Of a stretch of 64,000 bases of DNA, positions 9,148-17,984 are shown piece after piece. Source of the DNA: Lachnospiraceae bacterium (lineage in GTDB: Bacteria; Bacillota_A; Clostridia; Lachnospirales; Lachnospiraceae); the NCBI GenBank assembly GCA_021770615.1, contig JAETQR010000003.1, positions 73,864 through 137,863 of the forward strand, in the 5' to 3' direction. The position numbers and the translations under genes were made by a program. Every line of letters starts with the position of its first letter. The first letter of the stretch is position 1. Below the pieces are notes generated by a model. It worked only from the letters and a program-made list of their open reading frames with translations, was not told the DNA's origin and did no database searches.

Positions 9148-11973
9148 CTAATCTTCACCAAGTTTAAGTGCCTGGGAAATATTTATCTTAGAAATCAGTT
9201 TTCCAAGTACGACCATACACACAATGATCACGATGCCGATGATACTAAAGAGCCGGATCATATCCAAAGGCTTATTTACTACCTCCAGAGGAATCGCCTG
9301 ATCCGTAGACGCATAAAAGATCTGCACAAGCGGCACGAACATCTTTGATGCCAAAAGTCCGATCACCGTACCGATGATAATGGAAACTCCTGAACTAAAT
9401 ATCTGTTCATTCACTAACATTTGTACAATTTCCTTTTTCGTCATACCCATGGCCCGGAACACCCCGAACAACAGCTCTCTCTGCCGGATCGACAAGATCC
9501 AGTAGATAAGAAAACCGGTACAGCACAGAATCAGTATAACGATGAAACTCATCGTAAGGATTCCGTTTGTTCCCTGGAACAGAGCGTCATTTTTCACATC
9601 TACCATCTTCGCCGATACATCTTCAAAAGTCGTATAGGAAATATTATTTTTCTCTGCGTAATCATAAATAAACCGGGAAGAACCATCCGTCTGTATCCAC
9701 ACCTGATATGGGCGAAGACCGTATACCTGCTGCACCTGTGCAAGATTGGCCACGATCAGATAGTTCTCTGTCGTGACAAGCGTCTCTTTTTCATTCAGGG
9801 AATGGCTCTCTTCCACGTATCCCGGAAAATAATCCACAAAGCCGTAAATGATACCCGTCGCCTCAACATTCTCTTCATTCCGGAACGTGATCTCATCGCC
9901 GATCTCCAATTCCTGCTTTTCACGATAATTACTGCTCACCAGAACAGCATCTGTCTTCTTGGCCATTGCATTCAGATAACGGTTCAAATGTACCGGAAGC
10001 AGATCATCCTGAAATTTGGAAACAGTCTCTCCAAAGCTCTTCGTATCGATCGCCATCAATGTCGTCCTGACTTCTCCCGAGTCCTCTTTTTTATTATACG
10101 ACGTTACGATCTCATCATTTTTATATACCCGGGTCGCTGCCTTCACTCCTTCCATACTCTCATACACCCCGAAATCCGGCTCAGTGTAAGTCAACTCAAG
10201 ATCCGGATAATACTGCAGTGCAAGCGAGTTATCCTCCCATGGCTGCTGGAGTACCAGATCTGCCCCTGTACTGTAATTGATCCCTTTTTCTGAATTGGAG
10301 AGGATCGTCCTCGCCACTGTGGCATTGAAAATACCAAGAGAGACAGTAAACATAAGAAATACCATCATGAACCCTTGTTTTTTCCTCGTCCGGATGATCT
10401 GGAGGAAAGAGGCAAAAAATGCCGGTTTCCAAGCTTTTCTCCCAATATAATATACCAGCTTGATCAAAAGTGGCTGAAGTCTGAGCCCAACCAGGCTCGC
10501 ACTGATGATAAAAAGGGAGGAACAAATGAACAAAAACGGATCAATGGAATCTCCCTCAAGCATGCTCGTCATCAACTCATTTTCTCTCTGTGTAAAAGAA
10601 TACAGACCATACAGCGATATAATGAGCAGGATCACATCGAGATATACCCTGCTGAATATATTTCTGCTCCTGTCATTCTTTTTGTGTTTTACATTTACGA
10701 TCGTCACATTGGCTTCTTTAATAACCGGAAGAACCATAAATGCAATAGAAACCAGCATTGCTCCAACCGTATACAAAAGAACTTCCGGGCTCAGTCTCAC
10801 ATGCAATGCCTTTCTCTGTATAAACTCAAGAAATCCGTTTGTTGAACCAAGCGCTTTTGTAAGAAAATACCCCAGTGGCACACCGACGATACTGCTGGCA
10901 GCAGACAATATGGTTGACTGCAGAAAATAGATCATCAAAATCTGTTTCTTACTGCTCCCACGGCTTTTGAGCAGGGCAATCTCGTTTTGCTCCATATCGA
11001 GCATCTGTCTGGAGATCATAAAGATAAATGCAAGCAACAGCGCCAGCACCGGAATCTGCAGGATCAAAAGCGTTGTATAAACCTTCTTTGCCGCTGTCTG
11101 ATACTCTCTGAGCACTCCCATATAATCCGGCGTCTTAATCCCGATGTGCCGCTCCCCTGTCACACTTTTACAAAGTGACTCTGTGCGGCTCACAAGTGCA
11201 TCTGTCTTAGACGGCCTCACCTTCTCATAATCAAAGACAAGATTCCAGTTCGTGTCAATACCAAACTGCTGGTTACTCATATTGATAAACGTCTTCTGGA
11301 AAAGTCCGGGATCCATAAAGACTTCAATATAATATTCGCTCGGATCCTTTACCCAGTAATTATCCTCATAGTCTTTTGCATCAAATACACCGACGATCTT
11401 TACTTTCATAAAAGATCCGTCTGCATTTTTTAACTTCGCAAATTCAATTTCATCCCCGAGGATCACATCTAACTTTGTCATGGCGCGCTGGCTTAAGATT
11501 ACCGGAATCGCTCCATCTTCCAACAGGCTGCTGCCATACTGCTCCCCCGCCACAATATTTACATGCTCGGAAAGTTCTGACATTGAGGCAATCCTCATAG
11601 ACTTTGACGAGGATTTGTTCCCCCTCGACTGAAGATAGGTCCCTCTGACCTTCATTGTCGCCGTGAATTCGATCAGATACTGCTTTTCAACCCCTAACGT
11701 ATCCTCTGCACTGTTTGCGATATCCTTCATCTTTTTATAGTCTTCTTCATGTCCCTTTCCGGCATCCATCGAAGCATCAAATGTTATCACACCCGGATAC
11801 GCATTGGTCCGCTCAATATAATCCGAATACTTGGATTTCAACGTCTTTTCAAGTGCCGCATCCCGGTACATCGGATTGCTGCTGGAAATCGCAGCAAGAA
11901 GAATATTTCCGATCAGGAGGCATACGACCATCCATTTTTTATGTATCAGTTTCTGTTTTATGAAACGAATCAA
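9148..11973 (-). CDS. FtsX/MacB-type ABC transporter permease
   Basis: A protein of about 941 residues with an N-terminal membrane helix, a large extracellular domain (about residues 50-290), three helices forming the first FtsX domain (about 305-440), a middle stretch with further helices (about 455-560), a second extracellular region (about 580-800) and a final FtsX domain of three helices. The frame extends to 12012, but GGAGG lies 7 bases before the TTG at 11973. That start leaves a 16-base gap to the preceding gene, while the longer form would overlap it and has no ribosome site. This is the membrane part of the two-ATPase transporter downstream. Confidence 0.85.
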   Translation of the reverse strand: MIRFIKQKLIHKKWMVVCLLIGNILLAAISSSNPMYRDAALEKTLKSKYSDYIERTNAYPGVITFDASMDAGKGHEEDYKKMKDIANSAEDTLGVEKQYLIEFTATMKVRGTYLQSRGNKSSSKSMRIASMSELSEHVNIVAGEQYGSSLLEDGAIPVILSQRAMTKLDVILGDEIEFAKLKNADGSFMKVKIVGVFDAKDYEDNYWVKDPSEYYIEVFMDPGLFQKTFINMSNQQFGIDTNWNLVFDYEKVRPSKTDALVSRTESLCKSVTGERHIGIKTPDYMGVLREYQTAAKKVYTTLLILQIPVLALLLAFIFMISRQMLDMEQNEIALLKSRGSSKKQILMIYFLQSTILSAASSIVGVPLGYFLTKALGSTNGFLEFIQRKALHVRLSPEVLLYTVGAMLVSIAFMVLPVIKEANVTIVNVKHKKNDRSRNIFSRVYLDVILLIISLYGLYSFTQRENELMTSMLEGDSIDPFLFICSSLFIISASLVGLRLQPLLIKLVYYIGRKAWKPAFFASFLQIIRTRKKQGFMMVFLMFTVSLGIFNATVARTILSNSEKGINYSTGADLVLQQPWEDNSLALQYYPDLELTYTEPDFGVYESMEGVKAATRVYKNDEIVTSYNKKEDSGEVRTTLMAIDTKSFGETVSKFQDDLLPVHLNRYLNAMAKKTDAVLVSSNYREKQELEIGDEITFRNEENVEATGIIYGFVDYFPGYVEESHSLNEKETLVTTENYLIVANLAQVQQVYGLRPYQVWIQTDGSSRFIYDYAEKNNISYTTFEDVSAKMVDVKNDALFQGTNGILTMSFIVILILCCTGFLIYWILSIRQRELLFGVFRAMGMTKKEIVQMLVNEQIFSSGVSIIIGTVIGLLASKMFVPLVQIFYASTDQAIPLEVVNKPLDMIRLFSIIGIVIIVCMVVLGKLISKINISQALKLGED

Positions 11974-11989
11974 AACGGTCCCTCCTTTC

Positions 11990-13144
11990 CTAATATGTAT
12001 CGACAATAGCAAGGGTCTGGTTCTCGCTGACTCCCTGCTCGATCAGATAATCTTTTTCGTTTTTATAATTACTCACCACAAAACGTTTGTGCAGCTTCCC
12101 ATCCTCTAACACATAAACATATGGTACATTGTTTACCCCAACAGATTCTGTATACACTGCATTTACATCGACCATAAGTGCATCTTTTACTTCAAAGGAC
12201 ACCGCATGGATGTAAATCGTATTTTTTTCAAAATCATATTTTTTCTTATCCGCCTCACTGATATCGACATAGACAACAGCATCTCCTGACTCATCATTTT
12301 CTTCTACACCGGTGATATCCGTCGCAGTGATAACTTTTCCATCTATCTCATATTGGTAGTTATTGACTGATTTGCCAAGACGTACCTTTACATCCATATT
12401 ATACCGGAGCATGGATGAGGAATCCTTTACCTTGATCAGCCATTTATCATTATTCCTGAACTTGATGATCTCCTTCGAAGCATCTAACTCCTCCCCCACA
12501 AACTCACGTTTTACACTCGTTACCACGCCTCCCTTTTTAGCAACAAGATTTGTCTTCGACTGAAGCCTTACAAGCCTTGCATATTCTTTCTCCTGATCAC
12601 GGATTTCCTTCTCACCCTTTTTATAGGCCTCAATTTCTTTTTGGATCTTTTTTATCTCAAGATTTTTCATCTTTTTATCAGCATCTGTCGCAAGCTGTTT
12701 TAATTCCTTCCTCGCATCCGTCAACGACTTGTTCAGATTGCTGAGGCCGGATTCATAATCCGCCCTTGCCTGGTCATTCAGAAGCTTCTGCTTTTGCAGC
12801 TTTGTTCCGGACGTCTCCAAATGATATACCGCCAGTACATCTCCCTTTTTAATCCGCTGTCCTTTTTTCACCTTGATCGAATCAAGCACAGCGTCCTGAT
12901 CATCAATGTGGATCGCATCCACATCGGTATATTCAAGTTCTCCGGTATCTGAAAAGATCTCCTGATAGTCCTCTTTACGCACGGTCGTCGTCTCATACTG
13001 TTCTGTCGCAGCATTGATCGCACTGCCGGAAACTTCACCCTCATATAAAAATACTTCATCACTCTTTTTATCACCGGAGCCGCCGCATGCTGTAAGGATA
13101 ATGCTGACTGCCAATACAAGAGAAACGAGTTTAGCCTTCCACAT
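11990..13144 (-). CDS. Lipoprotein membrane-fusion (HlyD/MacA-like) adaptor 3
   Basis: A lipoprotein of about 384 residues: signal peptide with lipobox ILTAC, an N-terminal barrel/lipoyl half containing IKVKKGQRIKKGDVLAVYH, a long Lys/Glu-rich coiled coil (about residues 115-200), then the second lipoyl half with KGGVVTSV and a beta-barrel. The frame starts at 13153, but the ATG at 13144 has AAGGGG 9 bases upstream and is preferred. It overlaps the end of the previous adaptor gene by 14 bases. MacA-type adaptors couple a permease to extracellular substrate handling; in Gram-positives they sit on the outer membrane face, lipid-anchored. Confidence 0.8.
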   Translation of the reverse strand: MWKAKLVSLVLAVSIILTACGGSGDKKSDEVFLYEGEVSGSAINAATEQYETTTVRKEDYQEIFSDTGELEYTDVDAIHIDDQDAVLDSIKVKKGQRIKKGDVLAVYHLETSGTKLQKQKLLNDQARADYESGLSNLNKSLTDARKELKQLATDADKKMKNLEIKKIQKEIEAYKKGEKEIRDQEKEYARLVRLQSKTNLVAKKGGVVTSVKREFVGEELDASKEIIKFRNNDKWLIKVKDSSSMLRYNMDVKVRLGKSVNNYQYEIDGKVITATDITGVEENDESGDAVVYVDISEADKKKYDFEKNTIYIHAVSFEVKDALMVDVNAVYTESVGVNNVPYVYVLEDGKLHKRFVVSNYKNEKDYLIEQGVSENQTLAIVDTY

Positions 13145-14234
13145 ATACCACATCCCCTTCCTTCACCCCTGTGACGATCTGCACATAAGCGTCTGTTTTT
13201 GTCCCTGTAGTCACACTGGTCTTTATCTTGGCATCTCCCTCCACGATATAAACGTATTTTTCCTCTCCTGTTCCAAGCACCGCATTTACGGGAACCACAA
13301 GCGCATCCTCGACAGAATCCGTATACAGCTCTACCGCCGCTGACTTTCCTACCTCAGCATCTACATTTTCATCCACAAAATCGAACCAGGTATTCTCCGG
13401 ATGTTTCCCGGTCTCAGCATCATAACGGGAAACCTCCTGTTCTTCCGCTACGATCTCATATCTTTTCCCATTGATAAGCGCCATGCATTTCACCGCCTTG
13501 GCAAGAGTCGAAGTTGAAATATAGGTTGTTTTCAGCCTCGGCGCCTTCATATTGGCTATTTGTATCGCCGTAGTACCTCCCTGTACCATGTAGCCGCTTC
13601 CTCCTGTGGTCGAGATCACTTCCCCGTCAATCGTAGAAAATAACTTATTATTTCCCGAACTTTTTTCTGCCTCTGCAAGTTCCCGTCTTTTCTGATCGAT
13701 CTCAAGACGCTGCAGCTCCTTTTGCTGCTTCAATTTTTCCTCTGCGATCTTCACATCATACTCTGCCTCTGTAATCTGCTTTTTTATTTTTTTCTTCTGA
13801 TCACCATTCTTCTCTTTTTCATACCTCTTTTTCAGATCTTTCACATTTTCTTCGAGCATATTGATATCATAACGGCTTTGTTTATTCGTATCTTCATTTT
13901 GGGACTCCATATTCCTGATCTCACTTTTCAGGCTTTTTGCTTTCCCTGAGCCCCCGGCAAGCGTAGCAAGAAGCTGTCCTTTTTTTACTTTATCACCAAT
14001 CGACACTTTAAGGGTGTCGATGCTTCCCGATGACAAAAAAGAGAGCGCCTCAATCTTAGGCTGAATCTGTGCCGAAAAAGAAGTGACCCCGCTCAGATCC
14101 ATCTTTACAACCTCTGCCGTATCCATATCCACCCCCACAGCATTGATCAACTCCGGCACCTCCGATGTCTCCGACTGACCACATCCACAAAGGAGCAACA
14201 TAACAGCCATACCTACAACCAGTACTTTTTTCAT
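13131..14234 (-). CDS. Lipoprotein membrane-fusion (HlyD/MacA-like) adaptor 2
   Basis: A 367-residue lipoprotein with signal peptide and lipobox LLCGC, the first lipoyl half LKVSIGDKVKKGQLLATLAG (about residue 75), a coiled coil of about 90 residues (100-190), the second lipoyl half FSTIDGEVISTTGG, and a C-terminal barrel ending TGVKEGDVVYVEG. It lies between two genes for proteins of the same architecture but low mutual identity by eye, which suggests three non-redundant adaptors rather than a recent triplication. Confidence 0.82.
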   Translation of the reverse strand: MKKVLVVGMAVMLLLCGCGQSETSEVPELINAVGVDMDTAEVVKMDLSGVTSFSAQIQPKIEALSFLSSGSIDTLKVSIGDKVKKGQLLATLAGGSGKAKSLKSEIRNMESQNEDTNKQSRYDINMLEENVKDLKKRYEKEKNGDQKKKIKKQITEAEYDVKIAEEKLKQQKELQRLEIDQKRRELAEAEKSSGNNKLFSTIDGEVISTTGGSGYMVQGGTTAIQIANMKAPRLKTTYISTSTLAKAVKCMALINGKRYEIVAEEQEVSRYDAETGKHPENTWFDFVDENVDAEVGKSAAVELYTDSVEDALVVPVNAVLGTGEEKYVYIVEGDAKIKTSVTTGTKTDAYVQIVTGVKEGDVVYVEG

Positions 14235-14256
14235 CCAAAATCACCTTCATTCAAAA

Positions 14257-15294
14257 TCAGTTTGCAATGACCTGCTCATTTTCTTCAAGTCCACCCGTGA
14301 TCTCCACCGAATTCCCGATCGTCTCACCGATCGTAACTTCCTTGGTGGATCTTAATCCATTTTCATCTTCATAATAGACAACATGCTTATCTCCCATTGT
14401 ATACACGATAGCCGAGGGCAGATACAAAACATCTTTTTTCTCCTTCAATATAACCGGATAAGAACAGATCGTACCATCCTCTAAACTTCCCTTCGTATTC
14501 GGGTAAAAATAGATCGTATCGGTCGATTCCTTATCTTTTTTTACCGTGGCCTTGTATTCCTGTCCCTTTACATCAATGGTGACCACATCCCCCTCTTTAC
14601 AGTGGGATGCGTATTTGCTGTTTGCCTCAAAGCGGTTCCGCACTGCCCCTTCGATGATGATCGTCGGCTCTTTGTCGTCCCCATATGTCTGGACGGCATC
14701 TTCGTCCACGAACGTTACAACTCCTGAAACCGTCGCCCTGACTTCTTCGTCCTCAATTTCTTCCTTTGCTATTTTGGCATCGATCCTCAAAAGTTTCAGA
14801 CTGGATTCATAAGATTTGATCTGCTGTTCATACTGGTTACGAACATTGGCCGCTTCTTTTTTACTTCCTCCCGTCTTATTTACTTTTTCAATCTCGATCT
14901 CCATAAGGCGTCTGCTTTGTTTGATCTGCAACTCTGCCTTTTCAATCTTATTTTCCGCCTCACGCAACGCATTCTCGCTTCCCTGAACCACATAACTCAG
15001 AAGCCTGTCACCTTTTTTGACCCGCTGGCCTTTTTTGACATGGATCTTCTTAATGACGCTGACGCCGTCTGTCTGAATCTCCTCTCTGACCGTCCCCTTA
15101 TATTTTCCGCTTATCTCTTCTGTCTTCACCAGATTTCCACGGGTCACAGAAACTTTATTAAACTCTGCCCCCTCATATTCTTTTACGACCGGTGCCGCAT
15201 CAAATTCTTCTTCTGTCGGCAAAAGCCCACAGGATGTGAGGAAGACGCAGACTCCCATTCCCAATATCACCGGAATCCATTTTCTTCTCTTCAA
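14257..15294 (-). CDS. Lipoprotein membrane-fusion (HlyD/MacA-like) adaptor 1
   Basis: A lipoprotein of about 345 residues: basic start LKRRKW, signal helix, lipobox FLTSC, first lipoyl half IHVKKGQRVKKGDRLLSYV, coiled coil (about 115-185), second half VRATVSGVVTFVDED and a barrel ending ITGGLEENEQVIAN. The open frame begins at 15312, but GGAGGG lies inside that extension, 6 bases before the TTG at 15294, so TTG is the likely start. A promoter lies just upstream at 15331-15358, so this gene may begin a six-gene transcript running to 7467. Confidence 0.8.
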   Translation of the reverse strand: MKRRKWIPVILGMGVCVFLTSCGLLPTEEEFDAAPVVKEYEGAEFNKVSVTRGNLVKTEEISGKYKGTVREEIQTDGVSVIKKIHVKKGQRVKKGDRLLSYVVQGSENALREAENKIEKAELQIKQSRRLMEIEIEKVNKTGGSKKEAANVRNQYEQQIKSYESSLKLLRIDAKIAKEEIEDEEVRATVSGVVTFVDEDAVQTYGDDKEPTIIIEGAVRNRFEANSKYASHCKEGDVVTIDVKGQEYKATVKKDKESTDTIYFYPNTKGSLEDGTICSYPVILKEKKDVLYLPSAIVYTMGDKHVVYYEDENGLRSTKEVTIGETIGNSVEITGGLEENEQVIAN

Positions 15295-15330
15295 ATCCGT
15301 CCCTCCATTCATAACACCACAGATATTTTA

Positions 15331-15358
15331 ATTATAGCATATATTCTGGTAAATACAA
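15331..15358 (-). promoter_or_regulatory. Promoter ahead of the adaptor-transporter genes
   Basis: On minus, TTGTAT (15353-15358) and a perfect TATAAT (15331-15336) are separated by 16 bases, 36 bases before the TTG start of adaptor 1. It could drive the adaptor/permease/ATPase genes apart from the BlaI-type repressor gene. No copy of the GTCTAT inverted repeat found at the repressor's own promoter was seen here. Confidence 0.5.
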
Positions 15359-15406
15359 TAAATTTCCGTAAAATACCATACCCGACTTTGCATAGTAAAA
15401 ATCTGG

Positions 15407-15763
15407 TCAGGAATTATCCTCTATGATCTGTTTCAACTCGTCAATCTGTTTTTTATTTAATTTTTTACGTCCGGTAAACGCTGTCACAAACTTGGAGATC
15501 GAGCCGTCAAACCTCTCATTGACGATCTGGGTACTCTCATTCTCCAGGTACTTCTCTTCACTGACCAGCGATGTGACCACCGCATTTTCATTCTTAAAGA
15601 TCCGGGCAGCACACAGATTTTTCAGTACCGTATAGGTCGTCGATTTCTTCCACCCGAATTTTTCCTGACAGAGCCTGACAAGTTCTCCCGACCGGAGCGG
15701 CTCATTTTCCCAAATGATCCTGGCAAATGCCATCTCACTCTCCGATAACATATTATTCTTCAT
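15407..15763 (-). CDS. BlaI/MecI family transcriptional repressor
   Basis: A 118-residue winged-helix protein of the BlaI/MecI/CopY family: SESEMAFARIIWENEPLRS opens the first helices, and KKSTTYTVLKNLCAARIF is the recognition helix and wing, matching the family's usual TVxTLLxRL pattern in position. GGAGG stands 5 bases before the ATG at 15763, so the longer frame from 15775 is not used. No BlaR1/MecR1 sensor protease lies beside it, so induction must work some other way. It precedes the three adaptor genes by 112 bases and probably regulates the transporter cluster and itself. Confidence 0.85.
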   Translation of the reverse strand: MKNNMLSESEMAFARIIWENEPLRSGELVRLCQEKFGWKKSTTYTVLKNLCAARIFKNENAVVTSLVSEEKYLENESTQIVNERFDGSISKFVTAFTGRKKLNKKQIDELKQIIEDNS

Positions 15764-15829
15764 CCCGTCCTCCATTTCTATAAAAGCGAGCCTTACCCGC
15801 CATTGTCCCTTTACTAATGTTTTCTTTTC

Positions 15830-15858
15830 AGTCTATCATTCATAGACCCTTTTGTCAA
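15830..15858 (-). promoter_or_regulatory. BlaI-family gene promoter with overlapping operator palindrome
   Basis: On minus a perfect TTGACA (15853-15858) is followed after 17 bases by TAGACT (15830-15835). A perfect inverted repeat GTCTAT-5-ATAGAC (15831-15847) covers the -10 box and spacer. That is where an autorepressor of the BlaI family would be expected to bind; the binding itself is inferred. Confidence 0.6.
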
Positions 15859-15901
15859 CCCATTTGTTTCCCAACTCACGGAACCCCCACCCATGAAAAC
15901 T

Positions 15902-16160
15902 CACGGAAATCAATTTTAGGCGGTCGCAATTTATGGAAAAGGAACAAAGCTTCGTACAGCAGTGGAGATACTTCCTGATAAGGACCGTATAAACGTGTCG
16001 GTCCTTTGGCTGCGTATAAGGCGCAGTTTCGCGCCTTGCAGCCTTAGTACCGCTACATGTTTATTTTAAGCGGGAGCGGGTCCGAATCAGGAAGCATCTC
16101 CGCTACTGTACAAACGTCACGATTCCTATAAATTGCGACCGCCCCAAATTGATTTCCGTG
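15902..16160. repeat. 259-bp branched palindromic element (MITE-like)
   Basis: The two ends are inverted copies of one another: CACGGAAATCAATTT at 15902 and its complement ending at 16160, continuing through GGCGGTCGCAATTTAT. The symmetry holds inward through the TACAG, GGAGAT and CTTCCTGAT blocks to a central hairpin GGCTGC...GGCGC/GCGCC...GCAGCC near 16027. A side hairpin GGACCG/CGGTCC lies at about 15981-16004. The element fills the gap between the BlaI promoter and the GH13 gene and carries no ORF. It could be a MITE or the template of a structured RNA. A lone copy of the first 18 bases of the end occurs near 6377. Confidence 0.8.
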
Positions 16161-16246
16161 GGAAGATTTACTTTTTCCTTCTAAATTCTTTCTGAATGTG
16201 TTATAATTTTGTGAGCAGTAAAACTGCACAGTAAGGAGGAAAATTT

Positions 16247-17839
16247 ATGGCTTGGTATGATGAAGCGGTTTTTTATCACATTTATCCCCTGGGGCTCTGC
16301 GGAGCGCCAACTGAAAATCCATATGGAGAACCTGTCCACCGGTTAAACAGTCTTCTCCCATGGATCGATCACATTCGGGAGATCGGCTGCAATGCCATAT
16401 ATATCGGACCACTGTTTGAATCAGTGGGACACGGTTATGAAACAACGGACTACAAAAAACTGGACACCCGTCTCGGTGACAATAAGGATCTCACCGATTT
16501 TGTGTCGGAATGCCACAAAAATGGCATCCGTGTCATTCTGGATGGTGTATTCAACCACACCGGAAGGGATTTTTTCGCTTTCAAAGACATTCAGAAAAAC
16601 AGAGAAAATTCCCAGTATAAAGACTGGTACTGCAATGTATATTTTGGCGGAAACAATGAATACAACGATGGATTTTCTTATGAAAACTGGGGTGGTTACA
16701 ATCTTTTAGCCAAACTAAACCAGCACAATCCTGCTGTAAGGGATTATATCTGCGATGTGATCCGTTTCTGGGTCAGCGAGTTTGATATCGATGGAATCCG
16801 TCTCGATGCCGCAGATGTTCTGGACTTTGAATATATGAAAGCACTTCGACACGTAGCAAATGAAGTAAAACCGGAATTCTGGCTTATGGGAGAAGTGATC
16901 CATGGAGACTACACCCGGTGGGTCAATGAAGGCACTCTGCATTCCGTAACGAACTATCACCTTCACAAGGCTCTCTACTCCGGCCACAATGACCATAATT
17001 TTTTTGAGATTGCCCACACAGTAAAACGCCTCTACGAGATGGGCGGCAACCGTCCGGACGGCCTTAAGCTCTATAATTTTGTGGACAACCACGACGTGGA
17101 ACGTATTTACACCAAACTTACGAACAAAGCACATTTTACGCCGGTACACATTCTTTTATATACACTTCCCGGCATCCCATCCATTTATTACGGTTCCGAA
17201 TTCGCTATTGAAGGAAAAAAAGAAAGCCACTCGGATGCCTCTTTAAGACCTGCACTTTCTTTGCCGGATTACAAAGATGCGGTCAAGGAGAACCCGTTCA
17301 CCGCTCTGGTCGCAAGGCTGGGTGCTATCCGCCAGCAGACAAAAGCTCTTTCTTATGGTGACTATAAGGAACTTACTCTTATGAACCGGCAGTATGCATT
17401 CTCCCGGAATCTGGACGGTGAATCTGTCATCGTAACAGTCAACAACGATGACAGTGATTTTGTCATGACCGTTCCTGCCGGCAATACAGACACTTACGTC
17501 GGCGCACTGTCCGGAGAAAAGGTATCCGTGTCCAATGGAACGATCGCCGTCAATGTGCGCGCCTGCTCCGGAGAAATCTGGCTTCCATGTAAGGACGGGA
17601 TGTCTCTTCCGGAAGAAGAACCAGTTGTAATACCGGTTCAAAATCCGGTTCAAAATGATACGGAAAAAACAGAAGCGGTTTGCGGGAAAACATTTGAAGA
17701 AGGCAAGATCGCCGGTCTGCAGGAAGCAATCCTTGCGATCATGGAGTCAAGGGGGCCAGTGACAGACCAGATGAAAAATGATGTTTACCGGCAGACTGAT
17801 TACCCTTCCCTGATCAACTGGATCAAGAGCTTTCGTTAG
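16247..17839 (+). CDS. GH13 alpha-amylase family glycosidase
   Basis: A 530-residue cytoplasmic enzyme (no signal peptide) of the alpha-amylase family. The (beta/alpha)8 motifs are DGVFNH (region I, about 99-104), DGIRLDAAD (region II, nucleophile D187), WLMGEVIHGD (region III, acid/base E216) and FVDNHDVER (region IV, D283). The domain order and lack of an N-terminal extra domain resemble maltodextrin-degrading or neopullulanase-like members, but substrate cannot be fixed. Residues after about 430 form a beta domain, then a Pro/Val/Gln linker and a roughly 55-residue helical tail (from about VCGKTFEEGKIAG) of unknown role. AAGGAGG precedes the ATG, and TATAAT at 16202-16207 is a likely -10 box. 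Confidence 0.9.
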   Translation: MAWYDEAVFYHIYPLGLCGAPTENPYGEPVHRLNSLLPWIDHIREIGCNAIYIGPLFESVGHGYETTDYKKLDTRLGDNKDLTDFVSECHKNGIRVILDGVFNHTGRDFFAFKDIQKNRENSQYKDWYCNVYFGGNNEYNDGFSYENWGGYNLLAKLNQHNPAVRDYICDVIRFWVSEFDIDGIRLDAADVLDFEYMKALRHVANEVKPEFWLMGEVIHGDYTRWVNEGTLHSVTNYHLHKALYSGHNDHNFFEIAHTVKRLYEMGGNRPDGLKLYNFVDNHDVERIYTKLTNKAHFTPVHILLYTLPGIPSIYYGSEFAIEGKKESHSDASLRPALSLPDYKDAVKENPFTALVARLGAIRQQTKALSYGDYKELTLMNRQYAFSRNLDGESVIVTVNNDDSDFVMTVPAGNTDTYVGALSGEKVSVSNGTIAVNVRACSGEIWLPCKDGMSLPEEEPVVIPVQNPVQNDTEKTEAVCGKTFEEGKIAGLQEAILAIMESRGPVTDQMKNDVYRQTDYPSLINWIKSFR

Positions 17840-17984
17840 GATCTTACAAGTTTCATTTTTCCTGAAACACGAATTTCCTTAAAATGTATCTTTATGATGG
17901 AAAATACATTTAAAAAATGTTATAATGAATTTCAACGTAATGTTTATAAAATATCGTGGATATATAAAATTGTAAAGCAAGGAG

